NCBI GenBank assembly: GCA_028455995.1
Contig: JABELC010000009.1
Span: 1,897,501 to 1,961,500 of the forward strand
Length of the DNA stretch: 64,000 nt
Direction of reading: 5' to 3'
Source: Scleromitrula shiraiana
Lineage: Eukaryota > Ascomycota > Leotiomycetes > Helotiales > Sclerotiniaceae
The notes under the pieces are model-generated. The model had not been told where the DNA came from, did no database searches, and was given only the letters and a program-made list of their open reading frames with translations. Of the stretch, positions 38,359-50,953 are shown one piece after another (position 1 is the first letter of the stretch; each line of letters starts with the position of its first letter). The position numbers were made by a program, and so were the translations under genes.

Positions 38359-38866
38359 TTAATCATATTCTAAAATTTATTTTTAATAAAAAATTTCGAT
38401 TATTAATTTTAAATATAGAGTTAAAATAAAAACTAAATTAAAAATAGACTTTTTGTCTAATATATAGATATTTTTTTTTAATTAAAATATTTCTAAATTA
38501 TCAAAATCTTTATTATTAATTAAATTTAGAATAAAATTTTCTATTAATAAAAAATCGATTATATTATTAAATAATTTATCAAATATTTCAAGCTTTTTTT
38601 CATATAATTTTATTAAAATGTTTCTAAATTTTTTATTAAAATTATTTATTTTGATTATGTATATTTGATTTTTTATTTTGATAAGTTTATATAATCTATT
38701 TTAAATGTCTTTTTTTTAATAAATAAGGATTAAAAATCTAAATTTAAAATTATATAAATAAAGTATAGATAATTTATTATATTAATATAAAACATTTATT
38801 ATTATTTATTTAGTATATTTTTTTTATACTTTATTTATTGCTTTATTAATTATAATAGTATATTAT

Positions 38867-38996
38867 TGTCAAGGTAGTAAAGTTGTTGATTCATAAGGAA
38901 CTAAGTCTAAGCTGGTTAAAGAAGACCGACTATATAGAAGTGGTTTTGGCCTTGTGGCCTAAGGCCACACTTATACAGAATTTTAAAACCGTGATA
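38867..38996 (-). repeat. gypsy LTR, left copy (3' LTR)
   Basis: 130 bp starting TGTCAAGGTAGTAAAG, with a central palindromic GGCCTTGTGGCCTAAGGCC and ending ACCGTGATA. It aligns gap-free to 45621-45750 with 20 differences, all transitions. On the minus strand it contains a CTATATAG TATA-like sequence. Confidence 0.92.
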
Positions 38997-41599
38997 GTTG
39001 CTACTTTTAAATTGCGTATTTCGATTAATTAGAGATGGATAAACAAAATAATGGCGCTTTAAAAACTAAGCTAAAATAAAATAATTTTTAAGTAAGAAAA
39101 AGAAAACAGATAAAAAAAAATAGATAAAAATAAATATTAATAATATCTTTATAATAATATTATATTATTATTATATATTTTTATATATTTTTATATGTTT
39201 TTTTATATTTTTATATATTTTTATACATTTTTATACATCTCAATTTAATTTAATATAATTTATATGCTATATTTTATTATAAAATTTTATTTATAAAATA
39301 ATTATTTTTAATATTTTTTAATTATATTTATTAGATAGGGGAAATTATATTTTATATTTAATTTTATATAGTGCTTATATTGACTCGAAATTAAGCTATT
39401 TATTAAACATAAATTCTTATAATAGTTTAAAACTAGATAATTGTATATATTTTTTATCTTGGTTTTTAAAGATTTTTATTTTGTAAATTAAACTAATTTA
39501 TATTTCGATATATTTTCAAATTGTTTATAAAAATTATATAATTAGTTTTTATATTTTTATATATAATTTTTTTAAATAAATGTTAAATTATAATTTTTTT
39601 ATTGAATTTTAAAAAAATATATTTTATTCTTTAATTTTTTGATATTTAATATTTTTTTGAATTTTTATTCAATATAATTATTCGTTATATTATCGCTTTT
39701 TAAAAAAACATTATCATCTTTATATTTAAAATTGAAAGATTTATTAATAATAAATTGTTTAAAGAAAAAGTTTATTAAAATCAATATAAAAAATAATATA
39801 TAGAAAACTAGAAATATCCGAGATTTTTTTAACAATTTTAATTGATATATATTAAAATAAATTATTAATATTTTATATAGATAATGTTTATTATTAAATT
39901 TAATTATTAAATAGATAATTTAAATATTTTTTATATTTAAAAAGATTATATTCTTTATTTTATATTTTAAATAATCAATTTTTTGATAATTAATATATTT
40001 AAATTAAATTTTATATATTAATATTAAAGATTTTTATAAAAAATCAATAATCTTTTAAAAGTATATTGTTAATATATTTATAAATAAATATTCTTTTTTT
40101 TATATTATAAATATTAGCTGTAAAAAGAAAAAAAGTTTTATTTTTAATTTAGGATTGAATCTATAATTTGTAAAAAATGATAATATTAAAATTGATTTAG
40201 ATATAATATTATTTAAAATGAATTTAGTTAATAAAGATTAATCGATTTAATTATTTTATAAAAAAACAATAAAACTATATAAATATATCTTTATTATCTA
40301 ATTTGAATTGTTTAATTAACCATTTATTTACAAATAAAACATGGAATTAGATAATAAAGTTATATTTAATTGCTTATATAATTACTTTTAGAATATTAAT
40401 ATAAATTAAATCCCCCAATTATTTATTATAATATTGAGGATATTATATAGATTTTAAATTTAAAAAATAAAAATATTTATTAAATTTATAATATTTAAAA
40501 AAATGATGGAAATAAAATAACATATTTTAATTAAATAATCGATAATTATTAAAATATATTTATATAATATATTATAATATTGATATTTTGGTAAAAATAT
40601 AATGTAATCAATAATAATATTCGATTAGGCGTAATAAAATATTTTTAAAAAATATAATAAATTTTAGAAAACTAAGTATAAAATTTTCAAATATAAATAA
40701 ATATAATAATTTTTTATAAAGCATATAATATTCTATATTAAGTTTTCCTAAATATATAAACGGTAGATTATTTTGATATATTTTATATAATTTAAATAAT
40801 TTATTAATAAAATAAAATAATTATAATAAAGGATTTATATTATCGCTTTTTTATTTAAAAAAATAAATAATTGTTTTTTATAATAAATCCTTTTTTTTTA
40901 TATAAAGCAAATTACAAATAAAATCGATTATAAATATTTAAATAATTTCTAAAACTATATTCGCGATTTTTTTGATTAAATTGCCTAAATCATATATGTA
41001 ATAATATTTAATTGCTTATATACTTTATTAATAATTATATTAATTAGAATTTTGATATTTAAAATAAGTTTTTTAAAATAATTTTTAATTATATTTAAAT
41101 TAAATAAGTTCAAAATATATAAATTTATTTTATTAAATTATAATAAAATTTATTAATACTAATTTATATAATTATTATTTATATCTTTAAAAATTGGCTT
41201 TTTTTTAAAAAGTTAATTCAATATATTAAGTTTAATTATTTTTATACTAAATTAATAATGGATATAGAAATTAAACTTATTTAAAAACTCGATTTATCAA
41301 GTTTAATAAATATTAAATTGCTTTATAATTATAAAATATTAAAGATTTTTATAGTTTGATAAAATATTGAAATTATTTATTTTTTTTAATTTTAGCCTTT
41401 ATTTTTTAAATGCCTTTATTATGGTTAATAGTTTTTTATTATAAATATTATAATTATATTTTTGTAAAAAATACTTGAATAAAAAATAAATTATTAAATA
41501 TTATTTATTATTAGATTGTTTTTGTAATAATATGTTTTTAAAAGTTTAATTAGAGATATCAATCTCTATAATTATTTTAAAATCCAAATTATAATATTT

Positions 41600-42500
41600 G
41601 AATATCAAAATAAAAATAAATAATATTTTTAGTTTTTTAAATACCTCTTAATAAATTAGAGATTAATATTAAAAAATATTTTTTGTAATAAATTTGTTAG
41701 CGAATTTATTATTTTAAAATATTTTTTAATAAACTATTAATAAAAATTTGTAAAGTTAAAAAAGCTTTATAACTCTTTTAATCAAATTAAAGTTTTTTAA
41801 TTGATAATAGCTTTAATTTTATCTAAATTTATAGAGATTTTATTATTAAATATAATTAATCTTAAATATTTTATTTTTATTATATTAAATTTATATTTAT
41901 TGATATTAAAATAAAGACTTACTTTACAAAACCTTTTTAAAACCTTTTATATATAGTTTTTATGGTTATATTTATTTATAGAAAAGATTAGGATATTATT
42001 GAGATAAATAAAAGTAATAATATCAAAAAAGTTAGAAAAAGAATTATTAATAAAAGTTTAAAAATAGGCTAGGGTATTGTATAAATCAAAAAAAATGATT
42101 ATATATTTGTATAATCTATATTAAATAATAAATATAATTTTTTATTTGTTTTTTTTTAAATAGATTTTATTAAAAACTATAAATATATTAAGTTTTATAA
42201 AGATCTTTATTTTGTTTAATTATTTAAATATATTCTTTATTAAAAAGATCGAGAAATAGTTTTTAATTATACTTTTGTTAAAACTATAATAATTAATGTA
42301 TATTTGTATACTTTTTTTAAACTTTTTCATTAAAAGCATCAATATTGCTATAAATAATATGGATTTTTTAATAAATCCTTTCTCTATATTATTATTAATA
42401 TATTTATAAATAACTTTATGTTTTTTAATTATAAAAAAACAATTTTTATTATAAAAAAATTTGAAATTAAGTTTTAGATTGATATTAGTGTTTATAACAA
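41600..42500 (-). pseudogene. Degraded gypsy reverse transcriptase domain
   Basis: The minus-strand translation between stops keeps the order of RT blocks. The catalytic motif near 41985-42020 reads FIYLNNILI, i.e. both catalytic Asp codons have become Asn, the G-to-A change expected of RIP. In-frame stops are frequent (for example in place of Gln and Trp codons). Not functional. Confidence 0.75.
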
Positions 42501-45500
42501 TATATTTAAATAAAATGTTTATTAATTTTTTAAAAAAAACATTAATGAGGTCTTAATATTTTAATGGTAATTTAAATAAAATATATATTTTATTATAACC
42601 CAATTTATCTTTTATATATTTATCGATATTCTTATTTAAAACTTTATTTAAATCAAGAATTTAAAAATAATTATTTAAAAATTTATATAATTTAGGGTTT
42701 AATTAAGTTTTAGTATCTTTATAAAAAATGATGTTTTTTAAAATATTTTAATATAAATCTGTGGTAACAATTCTTTAATTTATATAAGCATTATTTAATA
42801 AATAATCTAATATAAATCATTTTATTTAAATATTTTTTTATTGATAATAAAATGATATTAAAAAAGTCGATAAAATATATATTTTAATTAGCTTATTAAA
42901 AACAATTGTTTTTTTAAAAATAAGGATAATGAGTAGTTTGTTTATAATATTTTATAAAAAGCAAAGTATTATTATATATTGTTAATTAATTATGATTTTA
43001 ATAAATTTAGATTATAATAAACAAATTATAAACTTATTTTTATTAAAATTCTTTATAATATCAATTTTAAAAATTGAATTTTTATTTTTATCTTTATTAC
43101 TCGAATTTTTATTATTTGAAATCTTGTTATTCAAATCTAAATTTTTAAATATATTATTTTTTATCTCTAATAGTAAGCAAAAAAAATCTTTATTTATAAT
43201 ATTTTTTATTATAGATATAAATTTGATTATAATTATTTTAATATTAAAAATTATATTAATTTCATATAAATAAAATAAAACTATTAAAGTTTAAAAAAAA
43301 AAGACCAAAGTTTTTTTCGAAATCTTTAATATATATAATAATGAAATAGAAAGTAAATAATATTATAAATATAAAAAAAAATTAAATATTAAATTATTAT
43401 TAGTATAATATATATATAGATTATATAATTATAATTATAGTATATTTAAAATGATATTAATATTAAATTTTATAAAAAAGAATAAAATAGATTTAAAATA
43501 AAGTTTTTTAAATGTTTTAATAATAAAGTGAGTAACAATAATTTAGGTTATATTTCTAAAAAAAGATTTTTTGTTATTATTTAGCAAAAGATGTTGGGGT
43601 TTAAAAAAGTTAAAAATATACTAATTATTATGATATATAATTAAAATATTAATAAAGGTTTTTATAAAATATTTAAAATTAAAAAAAAAAATATAATATA
43701 TATAATTTTGATTTGATTTTATAAAACTATAAAATAATAAACTAAATAAATTATTTAATAATAAAATGCTATATATAAAAAGTTTTAAAGTATTTAATTT
43801 TAAATTTGAAATATTTTTTAAATTATTTATAAAATAGATTAATATATTCAAATCAAATAAAGATTTTTAATATCGATTTATATTAAAAATATCTTTTTTT
43901 CTATTTCCTTAATCTTTTTTAGAATATAATTTATAGATAAAGTTGATATTATAATAAATAAAGCAAAAATTATAGATATTTAATAAAAATTGAAAAAAGT
44001 GATATCACCTATTTAATAATATTTAAATTAATATCTTTTATAATTTTGTCTAAATTTAAAATCATTATTTTAACTATGAGTAGCGATATCAAATATATTA
44101 TATAAATACTTTGGATTAGTTTGATTAATTCTATAACTTTTATTAATAATTTTAATTAGGTATTTTTTTGTATAATAACTATCTTTACTATAATATATAT
44201 ATTTATTTTTAATATAGTAATATAGCCTTTCCTTCTTTATAAACTTGATTTAGAAAAGATTCATTAGATTATTATAGCCTTGATTTATTATTAAAGCTTT
44301 AAAAGTTTGTTTAAAAAGAATTGTATTAGCAATTTTAGAGTATAAAATAGTTTTATTTTTTTATGTAAAAATAAGTTTATTTTTTTAAAATTTATTAAAA
44401 AAAGTTATTTATTTTTTTAAATTATTGTTTATTAGAATAAAGATGTTATTTTGAAAGAAATTCTTTAAATTATTGTTAATTTTTTTTTTGAGTAAATCAA
44501 TTTTAATGTTATTGTTATAATCGAGTTTAACAATGTAGAAAATGAATTTAATATAAAAATCTGGTTAAGTTAGATTATTTATAACTAATTTATGTAATTT
44601 AATAAAAATAATCTATCAATTATTTATAATATTAAAAAATATAAAGAGGGTTTTAAATATTGTAATCATTGTTTATTAAAGTTATTAAATAGAATTAGCG
44701 AGATGCTTATAAACAATTTATTAAATAAATTAAAAAAAAATGAATGTTATATTATTAAAGAAAAAGATTATATAAAAGATTTTAATTATTTTAAAATAAA
44801 AATAAAAAATATTAATAATAAATTTAAAATAAAAAAAATTATAAAAAATTTCTTATATAATAGATTTAATATTTTTATTTTTTTTATTATTAAAAAATCT
44901 TTTTAAATCCAAAATCAAGAAAGAGGTATTACAAAGATCCAAAATAGATCGAAAAGTCATATTAAGGCTTTATTAAACTTTAATAAATTTGTTGTTTAAT
45001 TTTTGATTGTTTTTTTGTAAAACTATAAGTTATTAATTAATTTTAAAATAAATTATATCTTAGTTATAAAGAATAGCGAAAAGGGTATTAAAAAAAAATT
45101 ATTCACCATTATTAATAATAATAAAAACTTTAAAGGTTTTTTGATAATAAAGTTCTTTAATATTAAAAAATTGAAATATTTTCTTAAAATTATATAAAAT
45201 AATTATTATATTTAAAAATTACTTTTTATCAAAAATAGTCGATAAACTATTAACGTTATGCAAATTATATATAATAACAATAATGAAGATAAAGAAACAA
45301 AAAAATAAAGAGATAGAAAGATAAAGAGATAAGGAAATAAAGAGATAAATTTGATATTTAAATATAAAAAATATATTACAAGAATTATCTGTAAATAAAT
45401 ATCCTATAAAATAGAAAATATAAAAAAATAAAAAAAAAAATTTTCTTTAATTTAAAATTATGCCTAATTGTATAAATAAATAAATAAATAAAAGGCAAAA

Positions 45501-45620
45501 TCTTGCAATTTTAATATATTAAGAAATATAGAAATTAAATAACTAGAAAAATTAAAATAATTATAAAAAATATATATTTAAAACAAAGAAGATTTTATAT
45601 AAAAAAAAGATAAATCAAAC

Positions 45621-45750
45621 TATCAAAATAATAAAGTTGTTGATTTATAAAAAACTAAATCTAAGTTGGCTAAAGAAAGCCGACTATATAGAAGTGGTTT
45701 CGGCCTTATGGCCTGAGGCCACACTTGTACAGAACCTTAGAACCGTGACA
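45621..45750 (-). repeat. gypsy LTR, right copy (5' LTR)
   Basis: 130 bp starting TATCAAAATAATAAAG and ending ACCGTGACA. The minus-strand reading begins TGTCACGG, a common start of fungal gypsy LTRs. It is followed immediately by the ATTAT duplication. Confidence 0.92.
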
Positions 45751-48700
45751 ATTATAAAATGAATGAAGTGGGAAAGTCAAAAAATATTAAATAAAGAAAT
45801 ATACCAAATATTAATAGAATAAAGATAAGACTATTTAGATTAATAATATTATTAATAATTTTAATAATTATTTATAATTTTATATCTTTATTGATTTTTT
45901 TAATATTTTTAAATTTTTTAATAATAATTATATATATTTATTAAATTATTTTATAGTAATATTTAATTATTCTAATAAAGTAATAGATTTTAATAAATAT
46001 ATATTTAATTTTAATTATAATTATGTAAATATTATTAATAAAGTCTTTTTTTATAAAATAAATTTTTTAATTATAAATAATTAATTTAAGAAAGTTATTA
46101 TAAATATTGATTTATATAAAGCAAAATGTATTCTATATTATTATTATTAATAAATCTTTAATAAAGTATATAGCATTGAATTAGATTATTTTGTTAATAA
46201 TATAAAGAATAGGATTATTATTAATATATATTATATTAATCATAATAATGAAATTGAATTTTATATTGTTATAGAATTTAAATTTAAATTTTTTGGGTTT
46301 ATTGATATAGAATTAGTATTTTTTGTAATACTTTATGAGCTATTCTAGTTATTTATAATTAAATTCATTTTTATAATCAATATAATTAAATAAATTATAT
46401 AGTTTTTTGATAAAGAGGTATTTTATTTATTTATAAATACGGTATAATTTAATTTCAAATAAATAATATTTCTTATCTATATTTAATGATTCTATAATAA
46501 ATTGCTAGAATTCTTAAAAAAAGATTAATTAATTGATAAATATATATTTATAATGTTTAATAATTTTCTATATTTTATTATTAATATATTAAAATTCATT
46601 TTTAATATTATTAAATAAAATTTAAATATAGTTTATATTTGTAAAATTTAATAAAAATAAAGTATTAATATTAATAATATAAATATTAATTATATTAATA
46701 AAGCTAATAATTAAAATAATTTCAATAAAAAAGGTATTATTAAAACCAAATTTAAAGTTTATAATTAAATCTAAAATTTTTATATCGATTTAAATGAGTT
46801 TTTATAGTGTTAAAAATTATTTATAATTAATAATTGATCGTTTTATAATGTTAAAATTAATCATTATATCAATAAATTTGTATTTATTATATTGTTCAAT
46901 TTATAAATAGATTTTAAGTTTTTGATCGATTTTGTTAATATAAATATATAAAATGATTAAATTATTGAGTTTTATAATAATATTATTATAATTATTATTT
47001 ATAATAATATAAAAACTATATAAAATAATAAATATTTTAATATTATTATTATTATTATTATTATTAAAATATAATTTTAATTAAAATACTTCGATTTTTT
47101 TAATTATATAAATAAAATCATTATTATTATTATATTTATCTTAAATATATCGATTATAGTTTTTATTAAAACTTTATATATTATTAAAATTAAATCTCGA
47201 TTTTATTCTTTAATTAAATTTTTCTTTCATTATAATTTATTTTTTAAAAATATATTTAATTAACTAACATTTTTTTTTCTTATAAATATAGTATATTTTT
47301 TATTTTTAATTATAATAATTATTATTAAATTAAAAAACTTGATCATTAAAATATATATTTTTATTTTAAAATTATAAATTATTATTATTTTAATTATTTT
47401 TTTAAAACCATCAATTATGAAAGTTTTATTTAATTATATTATTATTTTTTTTTTTAAAAAACAATTCATTTTTAAACTTATTTTTCATACTTTTTTATAT
47501 TACAATAAATATACAGATCTTTATAATTATAATAATAAATATTTTGAATAAATCTAAATATCCTTAAAAACATACAAAATAATCTTAATAGACTATAAAA
47601 AATTTTATTATATAAATAAAATTACTATACATTTCTAATAATAATCTAAATTTCATAATATATATTTTATTAAATAAAATTTTATATAATTATTTAATTG
47701 ATTTTAATAAATTATTTATAATAATAATATAAAAAATAATTTTAAATTAATTATTATATATATTATGCTTTTATTCTTTATTTTTAAATACTTTTTAAAA
47801 TTTTTTAATAATTATTTTTTAATTAATATTTAAGTTTTTATATTTAATAATATTATAATAATATTTTTAAATATCTTTATATAATATAAATAAAATATCG
47901 AAATATTAATACTATTTAAATAAATTAATTTATTTGCAATTATCTTTATAAATAATTAATTTATATTCAATATTATTTATTTAATCATTATATTTATTAT
48001 TATTTAATATATAATATTTTATAAAATTTTTAAACTATTTACTAATATTAAATAAAATAAAATCAATCTTAAAATCTTCAAAATCTAAATAATCAAATAA
48101 ATCATTCTCAAAATCAAAATCAAAATCAAAATCAAAATCATTATTATTACTATTTTTTTTTTAATAAATATTAATTCAAGATCAAATTCCTTAAAATTAA
48201 ATAATTTCTTAAATATTGCTTATTTTTCTTACTTGCTTTTTTTATTCTTTTTGCCTTTATTTTTAATTTTATCTTTTTTTTATTTATAATCTTTAATAAA
48301 ATCAATAATAAAATTTCTTTTATCTTTTTTTTTTAAATTATTAAATTTTTTAATTATTTCAATAAAAATATTTAATTATATATTAAATTATATATTATAA
48401 ATTATTATTTTTATTATTTCTAAAATTTATTTAAATAAAGCTTTAAAAATAAATATAAAGATCAAATTAATATTAATATCAAAATCAATAAAAACATTAA
48501 TACTAAATTTTTATAAAAATCATTTAAAAAATCATAAAATAAAAAATTTTTTTTTTTAAACTATAACAAAATATTTTAAAATCTAATTTACAAAATCGTT
48601 TTTAAATATTTATAAAATATTATTATTAAAAATATAATAACAAATATATTTTAAAATTTTAAATCAAATATATAATAAAAAAATTTTATTATTAAAATTG

Positions 48701-49455
48701 TTTTTGAAATTGAATCTATCTTTAAATAATTCATAAAACTCATTATATTCTTTAAAATCTTAATTTAAAAAAAAATAATCTAAAAAAAAGAAATTCCTTT
48801 TTATTATATTAACTTGAAAAAAAAAATTAAATAAAAGTATTTATATAAATAATTAAAAAAAGATATCATATTTTAATAAAAAAAATAAATTCTTTATTAT
48901 CATACAAAAAAAGAGTTAAAAAAAAAAGAATAAAAATAAATTATTATAAAATAATAAAAATTTATTTATTTTTAAAGGATATTCCTAAATTCTTATAAAT
49001 TTTATTAATTTAAAAATAATAATATCTTCAAATAAAAATCAAAGTTTTTTAATATAATTTCCATAAATCCAAAAATAATAAATATATAAAAAAAGATAAA
49101 AAAGAAAAATAAAAAAAAATAATAAAAAAAATCTTATTATTACTAAAATTTTAAGGGTTTAAAAGTTTAAAAATATTATAAAAGTCATTAAAAGATATTT
49201 TAAAAAAATAAAAATTAAAGAATTAAAATATTAAAAAATTAAATTAAAAAAACTAAATTAAAAACATATATAATAAATATAAAAGTTTATAATATCGTTT
49301 TAACATCTATATATTCTATTTTAATACTATATATTATTTTTAATCAAAACATTTTATTAATATTTTAAATTCAATTTTAATCTTTTTAAAAATATTTCTA
49401 TTATTATAATATCGCCTTAATATTTATAATATTTAATTTATATAATATTAATCAA

Positions 49456-49614
49456 TATAATTTTATTTCGATTAAATCATATAATTATAATACTATAATT
49501 TATATTATATATTCTTCTTATTAATCTATCTATAATACAGATTATCAAATCATATATATATACAACTATGGTCACGTGCTTATCACATGCTACCTTATGA
49601 TCTATATCCCAACA
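49456..49614 (-). repeat. copia LTR, right copy (5' LTR)
   Basis: 159 bp, begins TATAATTTTATTTCGA and ends TCCCAACA. It is less mutated at its right end, where GTCACGTGCTTATCACATGC remains GC-containing, and is directly followed by the CATGG duplication. Confidence 0.9.
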
Positions 49615-49619
49615 CATGG

Positions 49620-49827
49620 ATTTGTTGAAACTACTAGTACTAGTATCATAGGGATGTCTATCTTTCTGTGATATGATAGTATGCCTGGTTTGAAACCGCC
49701 TTTAGTGGATATTACATCAAGTAAACAGTTCTGTTGATTCGAAATTCCTTCAAGATCAGATGAAAAATTGACCCAGTTCTAGGTTTTATACTCACTCAAT
49801 GAAGGAATTATGTTGTTCGAGACTCTA
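49620..49827. other. Right flank of retrotransposon block
   Basis: About 200 bp of normal base composition, starting with an ACTAGTACTAGT palindrome, between the copia target duplication and MITE copy 2. No gene. Confidence 0.5.
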
Positions 49828-50788
49828 CGATATCACGTATTCAGGGATTTCTTGAATATCATTTAGAGAAAGAAATTTTTGCATTATAATTGAAATTTCA
49901 ATTGTATTATAAATTGATTTTTGGGAAATGAATTTTGATTAATATAAATTCAATTTAAATTCTTTATTGATTTTTAAGTTTATTTTAAATAATTATATAA
50001 AATTAGATTAATATAATATTTATATATAAAATTAATATATTTTTATTTATATTTATATATAAAATTATATATAAAATTAATATATTTTTATTTTTAAATT
50101 CAAATTTATTATATATTAATAATTAATATATTTTATTATTTCTTAATTTAACTAATATATCAAAATCAATCCCACACTATTTTTATTAATATACTCAAAT
50201 TAATATTAATAATAATATTACTAATAATACTATTATTAATAATATATATTAAAAAATAATATAAATATACCTTTAAATTCCATAGTTTTTTACAGAAAAT
50301 CATCTTTTTTAAGATCTTCTTTAAAATCTTTTTTTTAAAATCTTCTTTAAAATCTTCTTTAAAATAATAAAATTATTGATTCATAAAAAATAAAGTCTAA
50401 AATTACAGCTTTATAATATAAAATTATATTTATATAAATTAAATTAAATTAATAAAAAATTAAATAAATTTTTAATTAATAAAAATCTATTAAAAATTAA
50501 ATAATAATTTTATAATTTAAAATTAATATTAAAGTTATTTTAAATATAACTTTAAATTTAATAATAAATTTTATTTGATATTTATTTAAGATTTATTTAA
50601 AATTAATTTTTAAATTTAAAGATTAATTTATATATTATATAAAATTTAACTTTTAATTAATTATAAATTTAATATATCAATATTTGAAGTTTTAATATAC
50701 CTAAATATTAAAATGGCCGATTTCCTAAAATTCATTTAAGGAACTTATTGAATTCTATTCAGGTTCGCTCCCTGAATAAGTGATACCG
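49828..50788. mobile_element. MITE copy 2 (inverted relative to copy 1)
   Basis: 961 bp. The left end CGATATCACGTATTCAGGGA is the counterpart of the right end of copy 1, and the right end is the complement of CGGTATCACTTATTCAGGGA. TA flanks both ends (49826-49827 and 50789-50790). It aligns with the reverse complement of 7605-8549 through most of its length, with mostly A/T-directed differences and some internal indels. It is AT-rich and non-coding. Confidence 0.85.
50363..50408 (+). repeat. Fragment resembling the first 45 bp of the gypsy LTR
   Basis: AATAATAAAATTATTGATTC followed by ATAAAAAATAAAGTCTAA matches the start of the 130-bp gypsy LTR (AGTAAAGTTGTTGATTCATA ... AACTAAGTCTAA), again with G-to-A differences. 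It sits inside MITE copy 2 in a segment with no evident counterpart in copy 1. Confidence 0.55.
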
Positions 50789-50953
50789 TAGGGAGAGTTG
50801 AGGTACAGCAGCTGCAGATGGAACCAGTGTTAGAAAGCCAGGTTAAATCATGCCTCAGGCACTCAAAACTTCACGAAACGCGTTTCTCCAAAAACCATCG
50901 CGTTCTGCAACACCAGTGGCAGGTTTGTTGAAGAATATCAGAAATCATTAATC

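Larger units (their letters stand above)
38867..45750 (-). mobile_element. Ty3/gypsy LTR retrotransposon, RIP-degraded, nested in copia
   Basis: 6,884 bp with 130-bp LTRs (38867-38996 and 45621-45750) and a perfect 5-bp duplication ATTAT (38862-38866 and 45751-45755). The minus strand carries recognisable but stop-ridden polymerase blocks. At about 42,300-41,600 there is a reverse transcriptase with YLNNILIF where YLDDILIF is expected, preceded by KNYFSIFLIKNIF and IFIKLNIFIVFNKI and followed by KYLRLII and SFFNFTNFYQ. At about 40,900-40,200 there is an integrase-like region, with NNWG-like and INGQLNNSN matching the DRGPQF and TDGQTERVN blocks. RT-before-integrase order identifies Ty3/gypsy. 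Gag should lie toward 45,600-43,000 but is unrecognisable. Confidence 0.88.
36082..49614 (-). mobile_element. Ty1/copia LTR retrotransposon, RIP-degraded, interrupted
   Basis: Bounded by 159-bp LTRs (36082-36240 and 49456-49614) and flanked by a perfect 5-bp target duplication CATGG (36077-36081 and 49615-49619). Removing the nested gypsy element and its duplicated 5 bp leaves about 6.6 kb, a normal copia length. Orientation is minus: the frame 38358-38038 (minus) resembles the start of a fungal copia reverse transcriptase (EINNLLKKNIFKIIKKNDI, IFYSKFVDFIKNK, FKKFKLIIQGYNNKSKE), where known elements have similar spacing with EIK, RLV and QAY. The 5' half (gag/protease/integrase) would lie at about 49455-45756 and the RT/RNase H half at about 38866-36241, but other domains are too degraded for me to place. 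Confidence 0.85.
36077..49619. other. RIP-degraded AT-rich block with nested retrotransposons
   Basis: This 13.5-kb interval is overwhelmingly A+T with almost no normal coding frames. It consists of one copia element interrupted by one gypsy element, both listed separately. Both LTR pairs differ only by transitions, which fits repeat-induced point mutation followed by drift. The frames present are short and rich in Asn, Ile, Lys, Phe and Leu, the expected result of C-to-T and G-to-A change. Confidence 0.88.

Noticed and set aside
42992..43273. 93-aa plus-strand Leu/Ile/Phe-rich frame
   Set aside because: Lies antisense inside the gypsy element and is compositional; no domain.
36241..49455. 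Possible mitochondrial insertion, given the extreme AT content and Asn/Ile/Lys-rich frames
   Set aside because: LTRs, target duplications and recognisable copia/gypsy polymerase blocks explain the block as RIP-degraded retrotransposons.
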